From assembly GCA_031216915.1 (NCBI GenBank), contig CM062290.1:170519453-170583452 (forward strand): a DNA stretch of 64,000 nucleotides, read 5' to 3'. The position numbers and the translations under genes are program-made. How positions within the stretch are numbered: the first letter of the stretch is position 1; every line of letters starts with the position of its first letter. Below the pieces are notes generated by a model that worked only from the letters and a program-made list of their open reading frames with translations, made no database searches and was not told the DNA's origin. The DNA comes from Pictodentalium vernedei (lineage: Eukaryota; Mollusca; Scaphopoda; Dentaliida; Dentaliidae). Shown piece by piece: positions 54,244 to 62,545 of this stretch.

Positions 54244-55270
54244 TCACACATGCAGCCAATAGCGAGTATTTCCACCGTTTGCCTCTAGGATGGCAAGACA
54301 TCGACGGCGCATGGACCTGATAAGTCTCTGGATGTCACCCTGTGGTACTGCGTTCCACTTCTGCCTTACAACATTACGTAAATCGCCTAACGTCTGAAGA
54401 TCATGAAGTCGTACCCGACGGTCCAATTGATCCCAAAGATGTTCGAGTGACGACAAATCTGGCGAAAGTGGAGGCTAGGGAAGAAGTTCGAGTCTCTGCT
54501 CCTCAAGAAAGTCACGACAGATACGCGCCACGTGACATAGGTCATTGTCTTGCTGGAATAACTGCAATCCGACGTTAGCGTTGAACAACAGGACAACAAC
54601 GGCGTTAAGAATTTCGTCCCTATATCGCTGTCCATTCAGATTACCATCGATGAAGATCAACTGCGCTCGATGGCGCAATGAAATCCCTGCTCAAACCATT
54701 ACGCCACCGCCGTCGAAACGGTCGCATTCCCGCACGCAAGCATCAGAAAACCGCTCTCCTCGTCGGCGATGCACTCTTGCCCTACCATCAGCACGCCGAA
54801 GACAAAATCGTGATTCATCATTAAAAAGAACTGTGCTCCAACGCTGCTGAGTCCAGCGAACACGCTGATGTACCCATTCCATTCTGACGGTACGATGACG
54901 CTGGGTGAGGATTGGTCCGTGGGATGAACGCCTACTTCGGATGCTGTGTTCAGCTAGTCTGTTGCGGACACTTTGTGCACGGATTATATTGTTAGTTCTA
55001 CCAAGAGTAATCAGTGCTGTCCTCGTCGCCGGAAGGAAGCGATCCCGCAAGTGAGACGTCCTGGTGTGTCGGTCTTGTGCAGGGGTCGTCACTCTTGGTC
55101 GACCTGAACGCGGTCGGTCGGCAGTAGATGCTGTGGTTCTATACCTTCCAATGAGACGGTAAATAGTGGTCACAGCGACTCCGAACTCAGCAGCGAGCTC
55201 ATCTGGAGGTATCCCAGCCTCATGTATACCAATGGCACGCAACCTCTGAGTTTTCGGTTAACCCTGGCAT
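54244..55270 (-). pseudogene. Tc1-type (DD34E) transposase, nearly full length
   Basis: Cut-and-paste transposase that binds terminal repeats and inserts at TA. The ATG at 55270 opens MPGLT. After a one-base loss near 55255 the main frame runs to 54244: helix-turn-helix RAIGIHEAGIPPDELAAEFG, VAVTTIYRLIGRYRTT, the GRPRVTTPAQDR linker, paired-like part 2, then first Asp VLFNDESRFCL, RRRGERF and GGGVMV. A TGA replaces the Trp of VMVWAG (near 54691). The frame continues with GISLRHRAQLIF, second Asp LFQQDND, a TAG in place of the Trp of LLPWPP (near 54475), third acid SSLEHLWDQLDRRVR, and the usual end RSMRRRCLAILEANGGNTRY. Both stops are Trp to stop, consistent with G-to-A decay. About 340 codons match the family size. 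The 5' leader and its terminal repeat are absent because a hairpin-ended element starts at 55270. Confidence 0.93.
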
Positions 55271-57030
55271 TTTTAGCTTAACTTGACAAAGTCAAGATAA
55301 GCTATTGCCATCACGCGTGCGGAAATCTTTGAGTCTGTTAGTCTGTGAGTCTGTTCACATTTTCCTTTAGCACAGGCTACACCCCGTAGTTCTGGTCTGA
55401 TCGTCACGAAATTTCATATGCAGGTTTGGGGTCATGTCTTGAGGAGAACGTCCCCTTTTGGTCGCGATCGGTCAATCGGTATGGCTGCCCTAGCCCAAAA
55501 CCCGAAAACCATTAGCACAGTCTACAGGCCGTGTTTATGAAGGGATTTCACTGTAATTTGTTAGGATGCCTCTGCTTCATGCTGAGATGACAACGTCCCC
55601 TTATGGCCATGATCTGTTAACCGTGATGGCTGCTCAAGCCCGAAACCCCAAAACTTTTAGCACAGCCTGCAGGTCGTATTTAATATGAAGGGATTTCATT
55701 GTGACTTGGTAGGATGCCTCTCTGTATAATGCCTAGATGAGAACGTCCCCTTTTGGTCACGATATGTCAACCGTGATGGCTGCCCAAGCCCGAAACCCAA
55801 AAACTTTTAGCACAGTCTGCAGGTCATATTTACTATGAAGGGATTTCGTTGTAACTTGGTAGGATAACTCTGGATGATGTCTAGATGAGAACATCCCCAT
55901 TTGGTCGCGATCTTTCAACCGTGATGACTGCCCGAGCCCAAAACCCGAAAACCTTTAGCACATTCTACAGGCCATATTTATGGAGGGATTTCATTGTAAC
56001 TTGGCAGGTTGACTTCATATAATGTCTATATGAGAACGTCCCCTTTTGGACGTGATTGAGCAACTGTGAAAGCTACAGGGGCCCGGAGCCCGAAAACCTT
56101 TAGCACAGTCCACAGGTCATATTTATGAAGGGATTTCATTGTACCTTGGTAGGATGACTCCAAATAATGTCTAGATGAGAACGTCCCGTTCTGGTCGCGA
56201 TCAATCAGCCTTGATGGCTGTCCGAGCCCAAAAACCTTTAGCATAGTCTACAGGTCGCATTTATGTAAGTATTTCATTGTAACTTGTTAGGTTGTCTCCA
56301 TATAATGCCTAGATGATGACATCCCCTTTTGGTCGTGATTGGTCAGCTGTGACGGCTTCAGGGGCCCGAAGCCCGAAAACCTTGAGCACAGTCTACATGT
56401 CATATTTATGAAGGGATTTCATTGTAACTTTGTAGGATCACTCCAGATGATGCCCAGATGACAACGTCCCCTTTTGGTCGCGATGATTCAACCATGATGG
56501 CTTCCCGAGCCCTTAACCCGAAAAACTTTAGTGCAGACTACAGGTCGTATTTGTGAAGGGATTTCATTGTAACTTAGTAGAATGACTCCGTATAATGTCG
56601 AGATGAAGACGTCCCCTTTTAGTAGTAATCGGTCAACCGTCATGGCTACACAGGCCTGAAGCCCGAAAATCTTTAGCACAGTCTACAGGCTATATTTATG
56701 AAGGGATTTCAATGTAACTTGATAGGATGACTCGTTTTGGAATAATTTCACTGTAACTTGGTAACTTTCGTTGACATGCGTTAATTGTGAGGGCCACATA
56801 CATTAACTGTGAGGTCATATTAACACACCCCTCCGCCCTTTAGCACAATGTACACCTCATATTATTTTTATTAAAAACATAGCATACAGGGAACAGAAGT
56901 TAACGTATTCCCAATTATCACAATTCTTGTCTTATTTCATAATCCTTTCATAAACATCGAACATTATCCTTTTCATCAAACGCAACACACAGACAAGTTA
57001 AGCTACAGTGTCATTGACACTTTCATTTTA
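55270..57030 (+). mobile_element. Hairpin-ended element, core type c (~145-bp units)
   Basis: Start TTTTTAGCTTAACTTGACAA, AGTCAAGATAAGCTATTGCC, ATCACGCGTGCGG; end ACAAGTTAAGCTACAGTGTC, ATTGACACTTTCATTT. About eleven units of ~145 bp carry GAACGTCCCCTTTTGGTCGC, GATGGCTGCCCGAGCCCG, AACCTTTAGCACAGTCTACA, GGTCGTATTTATGAAGGGAT and TTCATTGTAACTTGGTAGGA. One of the best-kept members, with both terminal hairpins readable. It abuts the initiation codon of the Tc1 relic exactly, so it either inserted there or marks the break of that transposon. Confidence 0.85.
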
Positions 57031-57397
57031 AATGCCTGAAGACAGAAACTAGCGTGTTTTCTCAATAACCCAGGCTCTCTAGCACAACATAACACAAAGA
57101 AAATCATTGGTCACCCATTCAATTTGACATTCTCGGGTAGCACATGCTATTTTGAAATCCGTAGCAAAATTATAAATGATTGGGTGGACAACAACAACAT
57201 GTCATTAAATTCTTTGCACGACTTCTTCTCTACAAACATGCAACATTACAACTATTTTATCTCACCTTTTATGCTATTTTTCACATTTGTTTTTATTCCA
57301 CTTTCTTTTTTGACTCGGTATATGTATAATATATACCCCAGGAAACACCTTCTTGTCACTCTAATTTGCAACGCAGCATTTATATCTTCCGGGGCAT
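57031..57397. other. Unannotated stretch
   Basis: A 111-codon plus-strand frame (57124-57459) contains a hydrophobic stretch (YFISPFMLFFTFVFIPLSFL) but runs into the MITE end. I see no start context or homolog to support it. Confidence 0.4.
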
Positions 57398-57648
57398 TTA
57401 ACCCTTTACCTAACATGAAAAGCAGACGACACTTGCAAAAAAAATTCTTGAATAACTAATTTTTTTCATTTTTTGTCTCAAAGACATAGGTTATGACCCC
57501 TCGTTGGAACGAGCTCGACGAGCTCGTTCCAACGAGGGGTCATAACCTATGTTTTTGAAACAAAAAATGAAAAAATAATAAAAATTCATTGACGATTTTT
57601 GAGAATCGCGCTGGCCGGTTTTGGCCGTTACGTTGGGTAAAGGGTTAA
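57398..57648. mobile_element. TTAA-bounded palindromic MITE, subtype B, reference copy
   Basis: Ends TTAACCCTTTACCTAACATG and CGTTACGTTGGGTAAAGG/GTTAA. If TTAA is the target duplication, the element starts CCCTTTACC, as expected of piggyBac-type transposons, which insert at TTAA and start with CCC. The left subterminal AAAAGCAGACGACACTTGC and right CTGGCCGGTTTTGGCC do not pair. The centre does: CATAGGTTATGACCCCTCGT, TGGAACGAGCTC, loop GAC, then the exact inverse to GGGTCATAACCTATG. Two subtypes occur in the window: A (GCAAATTCAGCAG, GATATCGTCTGCG, centre with CATGTGACCCCTC) and B as here. No transposase. Confidence 0.9.
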
Positions 57649-57913
57649 TCAACAATGCTTTGAGGCCTTTTCCATCAACTCCTCAGTCAAGTAACGAAGA
57701 CAAGCAAGCGAATATTGCAAAAAAGTTCTCCTAAATATTCTAATTTTTTTAATCAAAAAGATTTAGGGCTCCTCATTGGAAGTTCAGTATCTATGCTTTT
57801 CAGAACAACAACAAAAAAAATAAAAATAAAGAAAATACTAACACAGCTGAATGACAATTTTATCTATATATCCTTTTTAGGTCTCCGTATTGTGGTCTGG
57901 CGTGAAGAGAGTT
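57649..57913. other. Unannotated spacer
   Basis: Nothing recognised. Confidence 0.35.
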
Positions 57914-58068
57914 GAACCCGGAACAAATTAGTAACAAGCTAAATTTGGTATCAATGGATGCAGGATTGATCCCTGATGATTTTTTTGCGGATTTGGGTAT
58001 GTTCATCAGAGATCAGTCTGGAAGCCCATGATACCAAATTTAACTTGTAACTAATTTTTTTCGGGTTC
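57914..58068. mobile_element. 155-bp hairpin element
   Basis: GAACCCGGAACAAATTAGTA, ACAAGCTAAATTTGGTATCA and GATCCCTGATGA face, inverted, GAACCCGAAAAAAATTAGTT, ACAAGTTAAATTTGGTATCA and GATCTCTGATGA. Arms of about 65 bp leave a ~20-bp loop. No clear target duplication. Confidence 0.7.
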
Positions 58069-58315
58069 GCCCAAATTTTCAGTTCTCACCGCCGGACGAT
58101 TGTAAAGGGTCAGCCAACAAATTAATTGGCAAACTGCTCCAAAACTCGCCATTTCTCATAAAAAACAGTATCACCTGACCAACCCTTTCAAATGGAGGTT
58201 TTTAGGCTGCAATTTGAAGCAAAAAAGGGCCTATAGCCTTGGAATTCATTCAACGGCTCACCAGAAGCGCAACTAACGTTATTTTACATTATAGTTTTAT
58301 AAAGGCAAATTTCTT
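58069..58315. other. Unannotated spacer
   Basis: Nothing recognised. Confidence 0.35.
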
Positions 58316-58536
58316 TTAACCCTTTTCCCAACGCAGACGATATCAAAATTGATTAGTTTGAGTATCATTTTTTTTAAATTTTTCAAAAAATTTCCACAAA
58401 ACTATATCATGTTCGTTTCAAAGAGGGGTCACATGATATGGTTTTGTTGAAATTTGTTGAAAAATAATATTTTTTCAGCTGCTGAATTTGCATATTACGA
58501 GAGCGGATGTGGCAGATTCGTTGGATAAAGGGTTAA
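58316..58536. mobile_element. TTAA-bounded palindromic MITE, subtype A, inverted, centre deleted
   Basis: Left TTAACCCTTTTCCCAACGCA with GACGATATCAAAATTG; right CAGCTGCTGAATTTGCATAT, GGATGTGGCAGATTCG and GGATAAAGGGTTAA. The left half of the central palindrome is gone: CTATATCATG is followed directly by TTCGTTTCAAAGAGGGGTCA. Confidence 0.85.
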
Positions 58537-58900
58537 AATCTTCTTCAAAATAACCAGTCCACAGATGCATTTTATATTTGGTATGCAGAATGCTTACCAT
58601 CATAAGAATGATGTTTGTTAAAATCAAGTTGCTGACTTCTAATTTAGCCTCGTTGTGGGATTCCATGCTGCAAATTGAAATAAGGTTCTACAGTTTATAT
58701 TTGGGCTCACAGTGAAGGCCTAAATATTAGCACTGTGTTTTAGAAGGAAATTTATTTTATAATCTACTGTACAGCGGCAACGCCATTTCGAGGGGAGGGG
58801 TATGTGTGACCCCCCTCCCCTCCCCCGAACGTGATACCATTTTTGAAAGACGAAGAGAATATAAGATAGGACACAAGCAGTGAATGAAAATGCGTCAGCG
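58537..58900 (+). repeat. Diverged 165-bp-type units
   Basis: AAATCTTCTTCAAAATAACC, TTTATATTTGGTATGCAGAA, GTTTGTTAAAATCAAGTTGC and GTTTATATTTGGGCTCACAG (58540-58735) are one to two units in plus orientation. The following 160 bp are unassigned. Confidence 0.55.
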
Positions 58901-58913
58901 TCTCTCACCCATT

Positions 58914-59261
58914 TATTATTTATTGGGATTTAACGACACTATCGACAGCCAGGATCACCTCGCGTCGAACAGTTTTACGGGTGGAGGAAGCCGGGGTACC
59001 TGGAGAGAACCACCGAGCAACGGCGAGCAACTATTAGGCTCCCCAACATACTAACTCCACACAAGCAGGGTTAACATTGGTTGAAGACAAATGCACCATG
59101 GACGTGCAGTACGCCTTAGAACACAACGCCACGGCTCCCCCACATGGGCAGTGGGGTGAAGTGTCTTACCCAATGAATCAACGCGTTGCCTCAGGTGGGA
59201 TTCGAACCGATTACCTCTCGGCTTGCAGCCGGCACCTCTACCTCTGAACCACCACACCCCC
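58914..59261 (-). mobile_element. tRNA-headed SINE, head 1, full length
   Basis: Flanked by a perfect 13-bp duplication TCTCTCACCCATT (58901-58913, 59262-59274). Minus strand: GGGGGTGTGGTGGTTCAGAG, GTAGAGGTGCCGGCTGCAAG, box B TCGGTTCGAATCCCACC, TGGGTAAGACACTTCACCCC, CGTACTGCACGTCCATGGTG, TATGTTGGGGAGCCTAATAG, CCCCGGCTTCCTCCACCCGT, tail GGCTGTCGATAGTGTCGTTA, AATCCCAATAAATAATAAA. Perfect duplications and intact boxes make it one of the younger SINEs here. Confidence 0.92.
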
Positions 59262-59274
59262 TCTCTCACCCATT

Positions 59275-59445
59275 AAAGCTAACCAAGCAAGTAATGCAAT
59301 GCAAAGGAACCTTAGCATCCCACGACTCCCTGAACGATGAAGGAGACCATTGGTATATCCTTCCACTTCTACCAGTTAGTAGCCACAATCAACATATTGA
59401 TTATTCCGCTACTTCGATTGAGATGCGCATGGCTTTTTTAGTTTT
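59275..59445. other. Unannotated spacer
   Basis: Nothing recognised. Confidence 0.35.
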
Positions 59446-59698
59446 TTAACCTTTTACCTAACATGAAAAGCAGACGACACTTGCAAAAGAAATTCTTGAA
59501 TAACTAATTTTTTTCATTTCTAGTCTCAAAAACATAGGTTATGACCCCTCGTTGGAACGGGCTCAATGAGCCCGTTCCAACGAGGGGGTCATAATCTAGG
59601 ATTTTCAGACAAAAAATGAAAAACTACTGAAAATTAATTGGGCGATTTTTGAAAATAGCGCTGGCCGGTTTTTGACGTTACGTTGGGTAAAGGGTTAA
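59446..59698. mobile_element. TTAA-bounded palindromic MITE, subtype B
   Basis: Ends TTAACCTTTTACCTAACATG and CGTTACGTTGGGTAAAGG/GTTAA, with the same non-pairing subterminal blocks as 57398-57648. The centre reads GGAACGGGCTC/AAT/GAGCCCGTTCC, so the usual GAGCTC has become GGGCTC in one arm and GAGCCC in the other, and pairing is kept. Confidence 0.9.
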
Positions 59699-60230
59699 TT
59701 TTTTAGATTTGTTTTTTTTTTTTGTTTTTTAATTTTAATTTTTTAACTTTGACCTCGCTGTAGAGCTTTTAAACAGTCAAGACTCCCGGTGGAAGCTATA
59801 TTGTTCGGTAGTATATTCCAGTCCTTTATCGTTCTGGGATAAAAGAAATCTTTTCTTATTTCTACGTATTTAGTGGTACCAACCGTTGGTAATTTTGTCC
59901 ATCATCGCCAGTCAGGCTTTTTTCTTCTATCTCCATGGGATATACTACCGCCCCGGAATAATACTCCCCGTTGTCAATGTATGTGCTGCCCCACTACTTG
60001 TCAGGCTAGTTTGGATGTGTCAATTAACGCTTATACTTTCACGCTCATCTATTATATAAACGGGAAGTCTGTTATTCCGTCTAGCTTGAAATTCAAGATT
60101 AAATTAGCTTCCTTGATATGCAATACAATTTTATGTCGTGCGGGCGGGGCTTACCGTCATGGAAAGGGTGGGACCGCTAGTTTAGAGCACATGTATATAT
60201 ATGTCTCACTGAGCCCTGTCAAACAAGATT
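59699..60230 (-). pseudogene. LINE 3' end: carboxyl terminus and tail
   Basis: The minus strand at 59875-59735 reads TTKYVEIRKDFFYPRTIKDW, NILPNNIASTGSLDCLKALQ, RGQS and a stop, followed by an A-rich tail. FYPRTI.DWN.LP near the end is the classic carboxyl terminus of Jockey/CR1/RTE-type LINE polymerases. Upstream to ~60230 the frame is broken and I cannot read the preceding domains, although the T.R......Y spacing is present. It differs from the LINE at 11490 and is a third, 5'-truncated insertion. The open plus-strand frame at 59873-60232 is its antisense. Confidence 0.75.
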
Positions 60231-60919
60231 GAGTCGGTTAAATTCCAAGTTCCATTGGGGGAAAACTCTGCTTGTTGAAATCAAACCATCACCCGACATG
60301 TCGGTAAAAATCGTCCAGCCTGCACTGTTCCCAAAATGGCCATTCAGATTTCGATAACTGCATTCTCTTCGTCCAAACCATCACTTATGACAACCTCCAT
60401 GGAATGAGATAATTATATGCCTGTATCTGTATACTCGAATAAAAATTAATGAAATGTTATCTCTTGTTGTTTTTTTTTATCAACTGCCCAACAGAAGTAT
60501 CCGGATGTAGCGTAGTACCTAGGTGTAATGTTTCTACAAGTATCCTCAAATAAGTACCCTCCAATAAATATCCACCAACAGTCATCACCAGGCCATAAGT
60601 GTCCACCAATACCCGCATGTGTCTATGTGATGTGCGCACATTATGCATTATCATAAACACATATCGGCACATCATATGTGCTACCTGTAATGTGTACACA
60701 TTGTGACACAATGTATACTAGCACACAAGCAGATCTCGGTACGATAACTTTCACTAGGTCTAGGCATTGTACAGATTGATACAGGTTTAGATGAATGGGG
60801 TGCTCTCACTGTTAAGGACCTGACCGAGAGCAGATGCCTGAACTAGAATGGGGTGTAGCTACTAAGCTTGTAGTAGTGCTACAAGTCAATAGCACCAGCA
60901 CACGGCTACAAGGGCGGTA
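60231..60919. repeat. Mostly unassigned; contains one copy of a ~105-bp repeat
   Basis: At 60605-60715 GTGTCTATGTGATGTGC, ATAAACACATATCGGCACAT and GTGCTACCTGTAATGTGTAC recur at 61535-61640 as GTGCCTATGTGCTAGTGC, ATAAGCTCATATCGGCACAT and GTGCTACATGTAATGTGTAC. Nothing else is recognised. Confidence 0.5.
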
Positions 60920-61310
60920 TTTATTTATTATGGTTTAACGACACTTTAACAGCCAAGGTCATATCGTTTCGGTAACAGTTTTACGGGCGGAGGAAGCTGG
61001 TGTACCCGGAGAGAACCACCGAGCAACGACGAGCAGCTGCCAGCTCCCCAACATCGTAACTCCGCACTGCAACACAGACAGGGTTAGATTGGTTGAGACA
61101 TTCGCACCATCGACGTGCAATACGCCTTAGTACGCGGCGTCATCGTGCCCTCATGTGGACAATCGGGGTGACGTGCCTTGCCCAAGGGCTCAACACGAGA
61201 GTACGAATTGATTGCTCATACGTTCACCCATCCAAGGATTAACCGGGCTCGACGTTGCTTAACTTCGATGATCTGACGAGAACCGGTTAACTCAACGCCA
61301 CCGCGCCCCC
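60920..61310 (-). mobile_element. SINE with 5S-rRNA-derived head, full length
   Basis: Minus strand: GGGGGCGCGGTGGCGTTGAG, then CGGTTCTCGTCAGATCATCG, AAGTTAAGCAACGTCGAGCC, CGGTTAATCCTTGGATGGGT, GAACG. These match the middle and 3' half of animal 5S rRNA, covering box A, the intermediate element and box C of the type-1 pol III promoter. The body GAGCCCTTGGGCAAGGCACG, GTATTGCACGTCGATGGTGC, TACGATGTTGGGGAGCTGGC, ACCAGCTTCCTCCGCCCGTA and the tail TGACCTTGGCTGTTAAAGTG, TCGTTAAACCATAATAAATA are those of the tRNA-headed SINEs. The duplication is TACAAGGGCGGTA/TGCAAGGATGGTA (60907-60919, 61311-61323), with three differences. This is not a 5S gene: the first ~40 bases of 5S are missing. Confidence 0.92.
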
Positions 61311-61776
61311 TGCAAGGATGGTAGATTATAGTATTGGATGGCTACAATGGAGGCAAATCATAAGCTAGATAACAGAAGATAAGATGGAGACCGGTGGTAC
61401 GACAGCCTGTATAGAAGCTGTATACAAGTTGTATAAGAGCTTGGAATCCCACTTATGGAATCCCACTTATGAAATCCCTATATAGAACCCCTTTTTAGGA
61501 TATGTCTGTGGTTACAGAACCCCTTTCTGGTCGCATGTGCCTATGTGCTAGTGCATAATGTGTCGCATTGTGCCTTTTCACATAAGCTCATATCGGCACA
61601 TCCAGCATGTGCCTAAGTGCTACATGTAATGTGTACAATAGAACATAAACCTCGTCTAGGGGGGTGGGGCGGAATACTTTATAAGGAGATGGGGGAAATC
61701 AAAACATAGCTTGTAAATACATAGAGAGAAAGTGAGAATTTAGTTGAAATCCGAGCCAAGTAAAACCATTGTTTGG
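61311..61776. repeat. Unassigned; second copy of the ~105-bp repeat
   Basis: The copy at 61535-61640 pairs with 60605-60715. A tandem doublet GGAATCCCACTTATG lies at 61441-61475. No gene is seen. Confidence 0.5.
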
Positions 61777-62135
61777 GTACTTCTACGAAGTAAAAGAGGA
61801 TTCTGACGGACTCCGAACCAGTAAAGTACTCTTATACAAAGGAATGTTCCTATAGCACTACGTGCTACTATCATACAAAGGAATGCGCCTGTTATTGGGA
61901 AAAAAAACATTCTGGGTCTTTCCTAAGTCCGTTTAGGGCGCATTTTGGTGATTTGGAGAGATTGTCGGGTTGTTTGTGGTAATTCTACGAATCGGAAAAC
62001 TACTCTTATACAAAGGAACACCCCTGTTGTTGGGGGAAAAGCACATTTTGGGGGACTTCATATCAAATAAAGTCGTTTTCGGTGATTTGGAGGGATTGAC
62101 GGGTTTATTTGGGCAATTCTTCGAGTCGTGAAATT
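61777..62135. repeat. Minisatellite of ~133-bp units
   Basis: TTCTACGAATCGGAAAACTA, CTCTTATACAAAGGAA, CCTGTTGTTGGGG, AAAAGCACATTTTGGGGG, GGTGATTTGGAGGGATTGAC and GGGTTTATTTGGGCAATTCT recur about 2.5 times. The GGTGATTTGGAG anchor is at 61949 and 62082. Confidence 0.7.
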
Positions 62136-62209
62136 ACTATTATTCAATCGAACATACACTCCGAACATACCCTTGTCTTGTTGAAGGCTTTTTAGGCTCA
62201 TAGTAACCA
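62136..62209. other. Unannotated spacer
   Basis: Nothing recognised. Confidence 0.3.
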
Positions 62210-62545
62210 CGAGCTGCCATAGAAACCAAGATGGCGGACCCAATATACAAAATGCTCGACGGAAACACGTATCACCCTAACAACACGCGCTGCGCATGCG
62301 CACCCGGACCATGTGTCGATATGGGAATGACGTCACAAGATGGCTACCATGACAACCAAACATGGTGTCACTAGGTCACGTGACTGACACCACTTCGTAG
62401 GTCCGGCCAAATCCATCGCTCTCCTACTACTGGTAGGGCTGTGGGAGAAATTTGTTTTAAATTTCTCCGCGGGAGGTCCAGGACTAGGCCTTTCCCGGAG
62501 ATATTTACGCCCTAAATGGCGGCATTTAGGGGCGCGAAAGAACGT
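62210..62545. promoter_or_regulatory. Candidate CpG-rich promoter region
   Basis: Within 335 bp lie CCAAGATGGCGG (YY1-like, 62228), the palindromic NRF-1 site TGCGCATGCGCA (about 62291), the CRE TGACGTCA (62329), a second CAAGATGGC (62337), the E-box GTCACGTGAC (about 62375) and ATGGCGGC (62516). Local CpG and GC are higher than in the rest of the window. These are typical of animal housekeeping promoters. No adjoining coding exon is visible on either strand, so a short non-coding first exon or an inactive CpG island remains possible. The strand is undecided; AAGATGGCGG orientation favours plus. Confidence 0.45.

Noticed and set aside
54545-54850. 101-codon plus-strand frame
   Set aside because: Antisense of the Tc1 transposase relic.
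57124-57459. 111-codon frame with a hydrophobic segment
   Set aside because: Runs into a MITE end, lacks a signal or domain, and AT-rich DNA easily gives hydrophobic stretches.
59873-60232. 119-codon plus-strand frame with Cys-rich segment (CQCMCCPTTC)
   Set aside because: Lies antisense to a LINE carboxyl-terminal fragment; the Cys pattern matches no known zinc motif that I can name.
61225-61285. Possible 5S rRNA gene
   Set aside because: The first third of 5S is absent and the text continues into a SINE body with target duplications.
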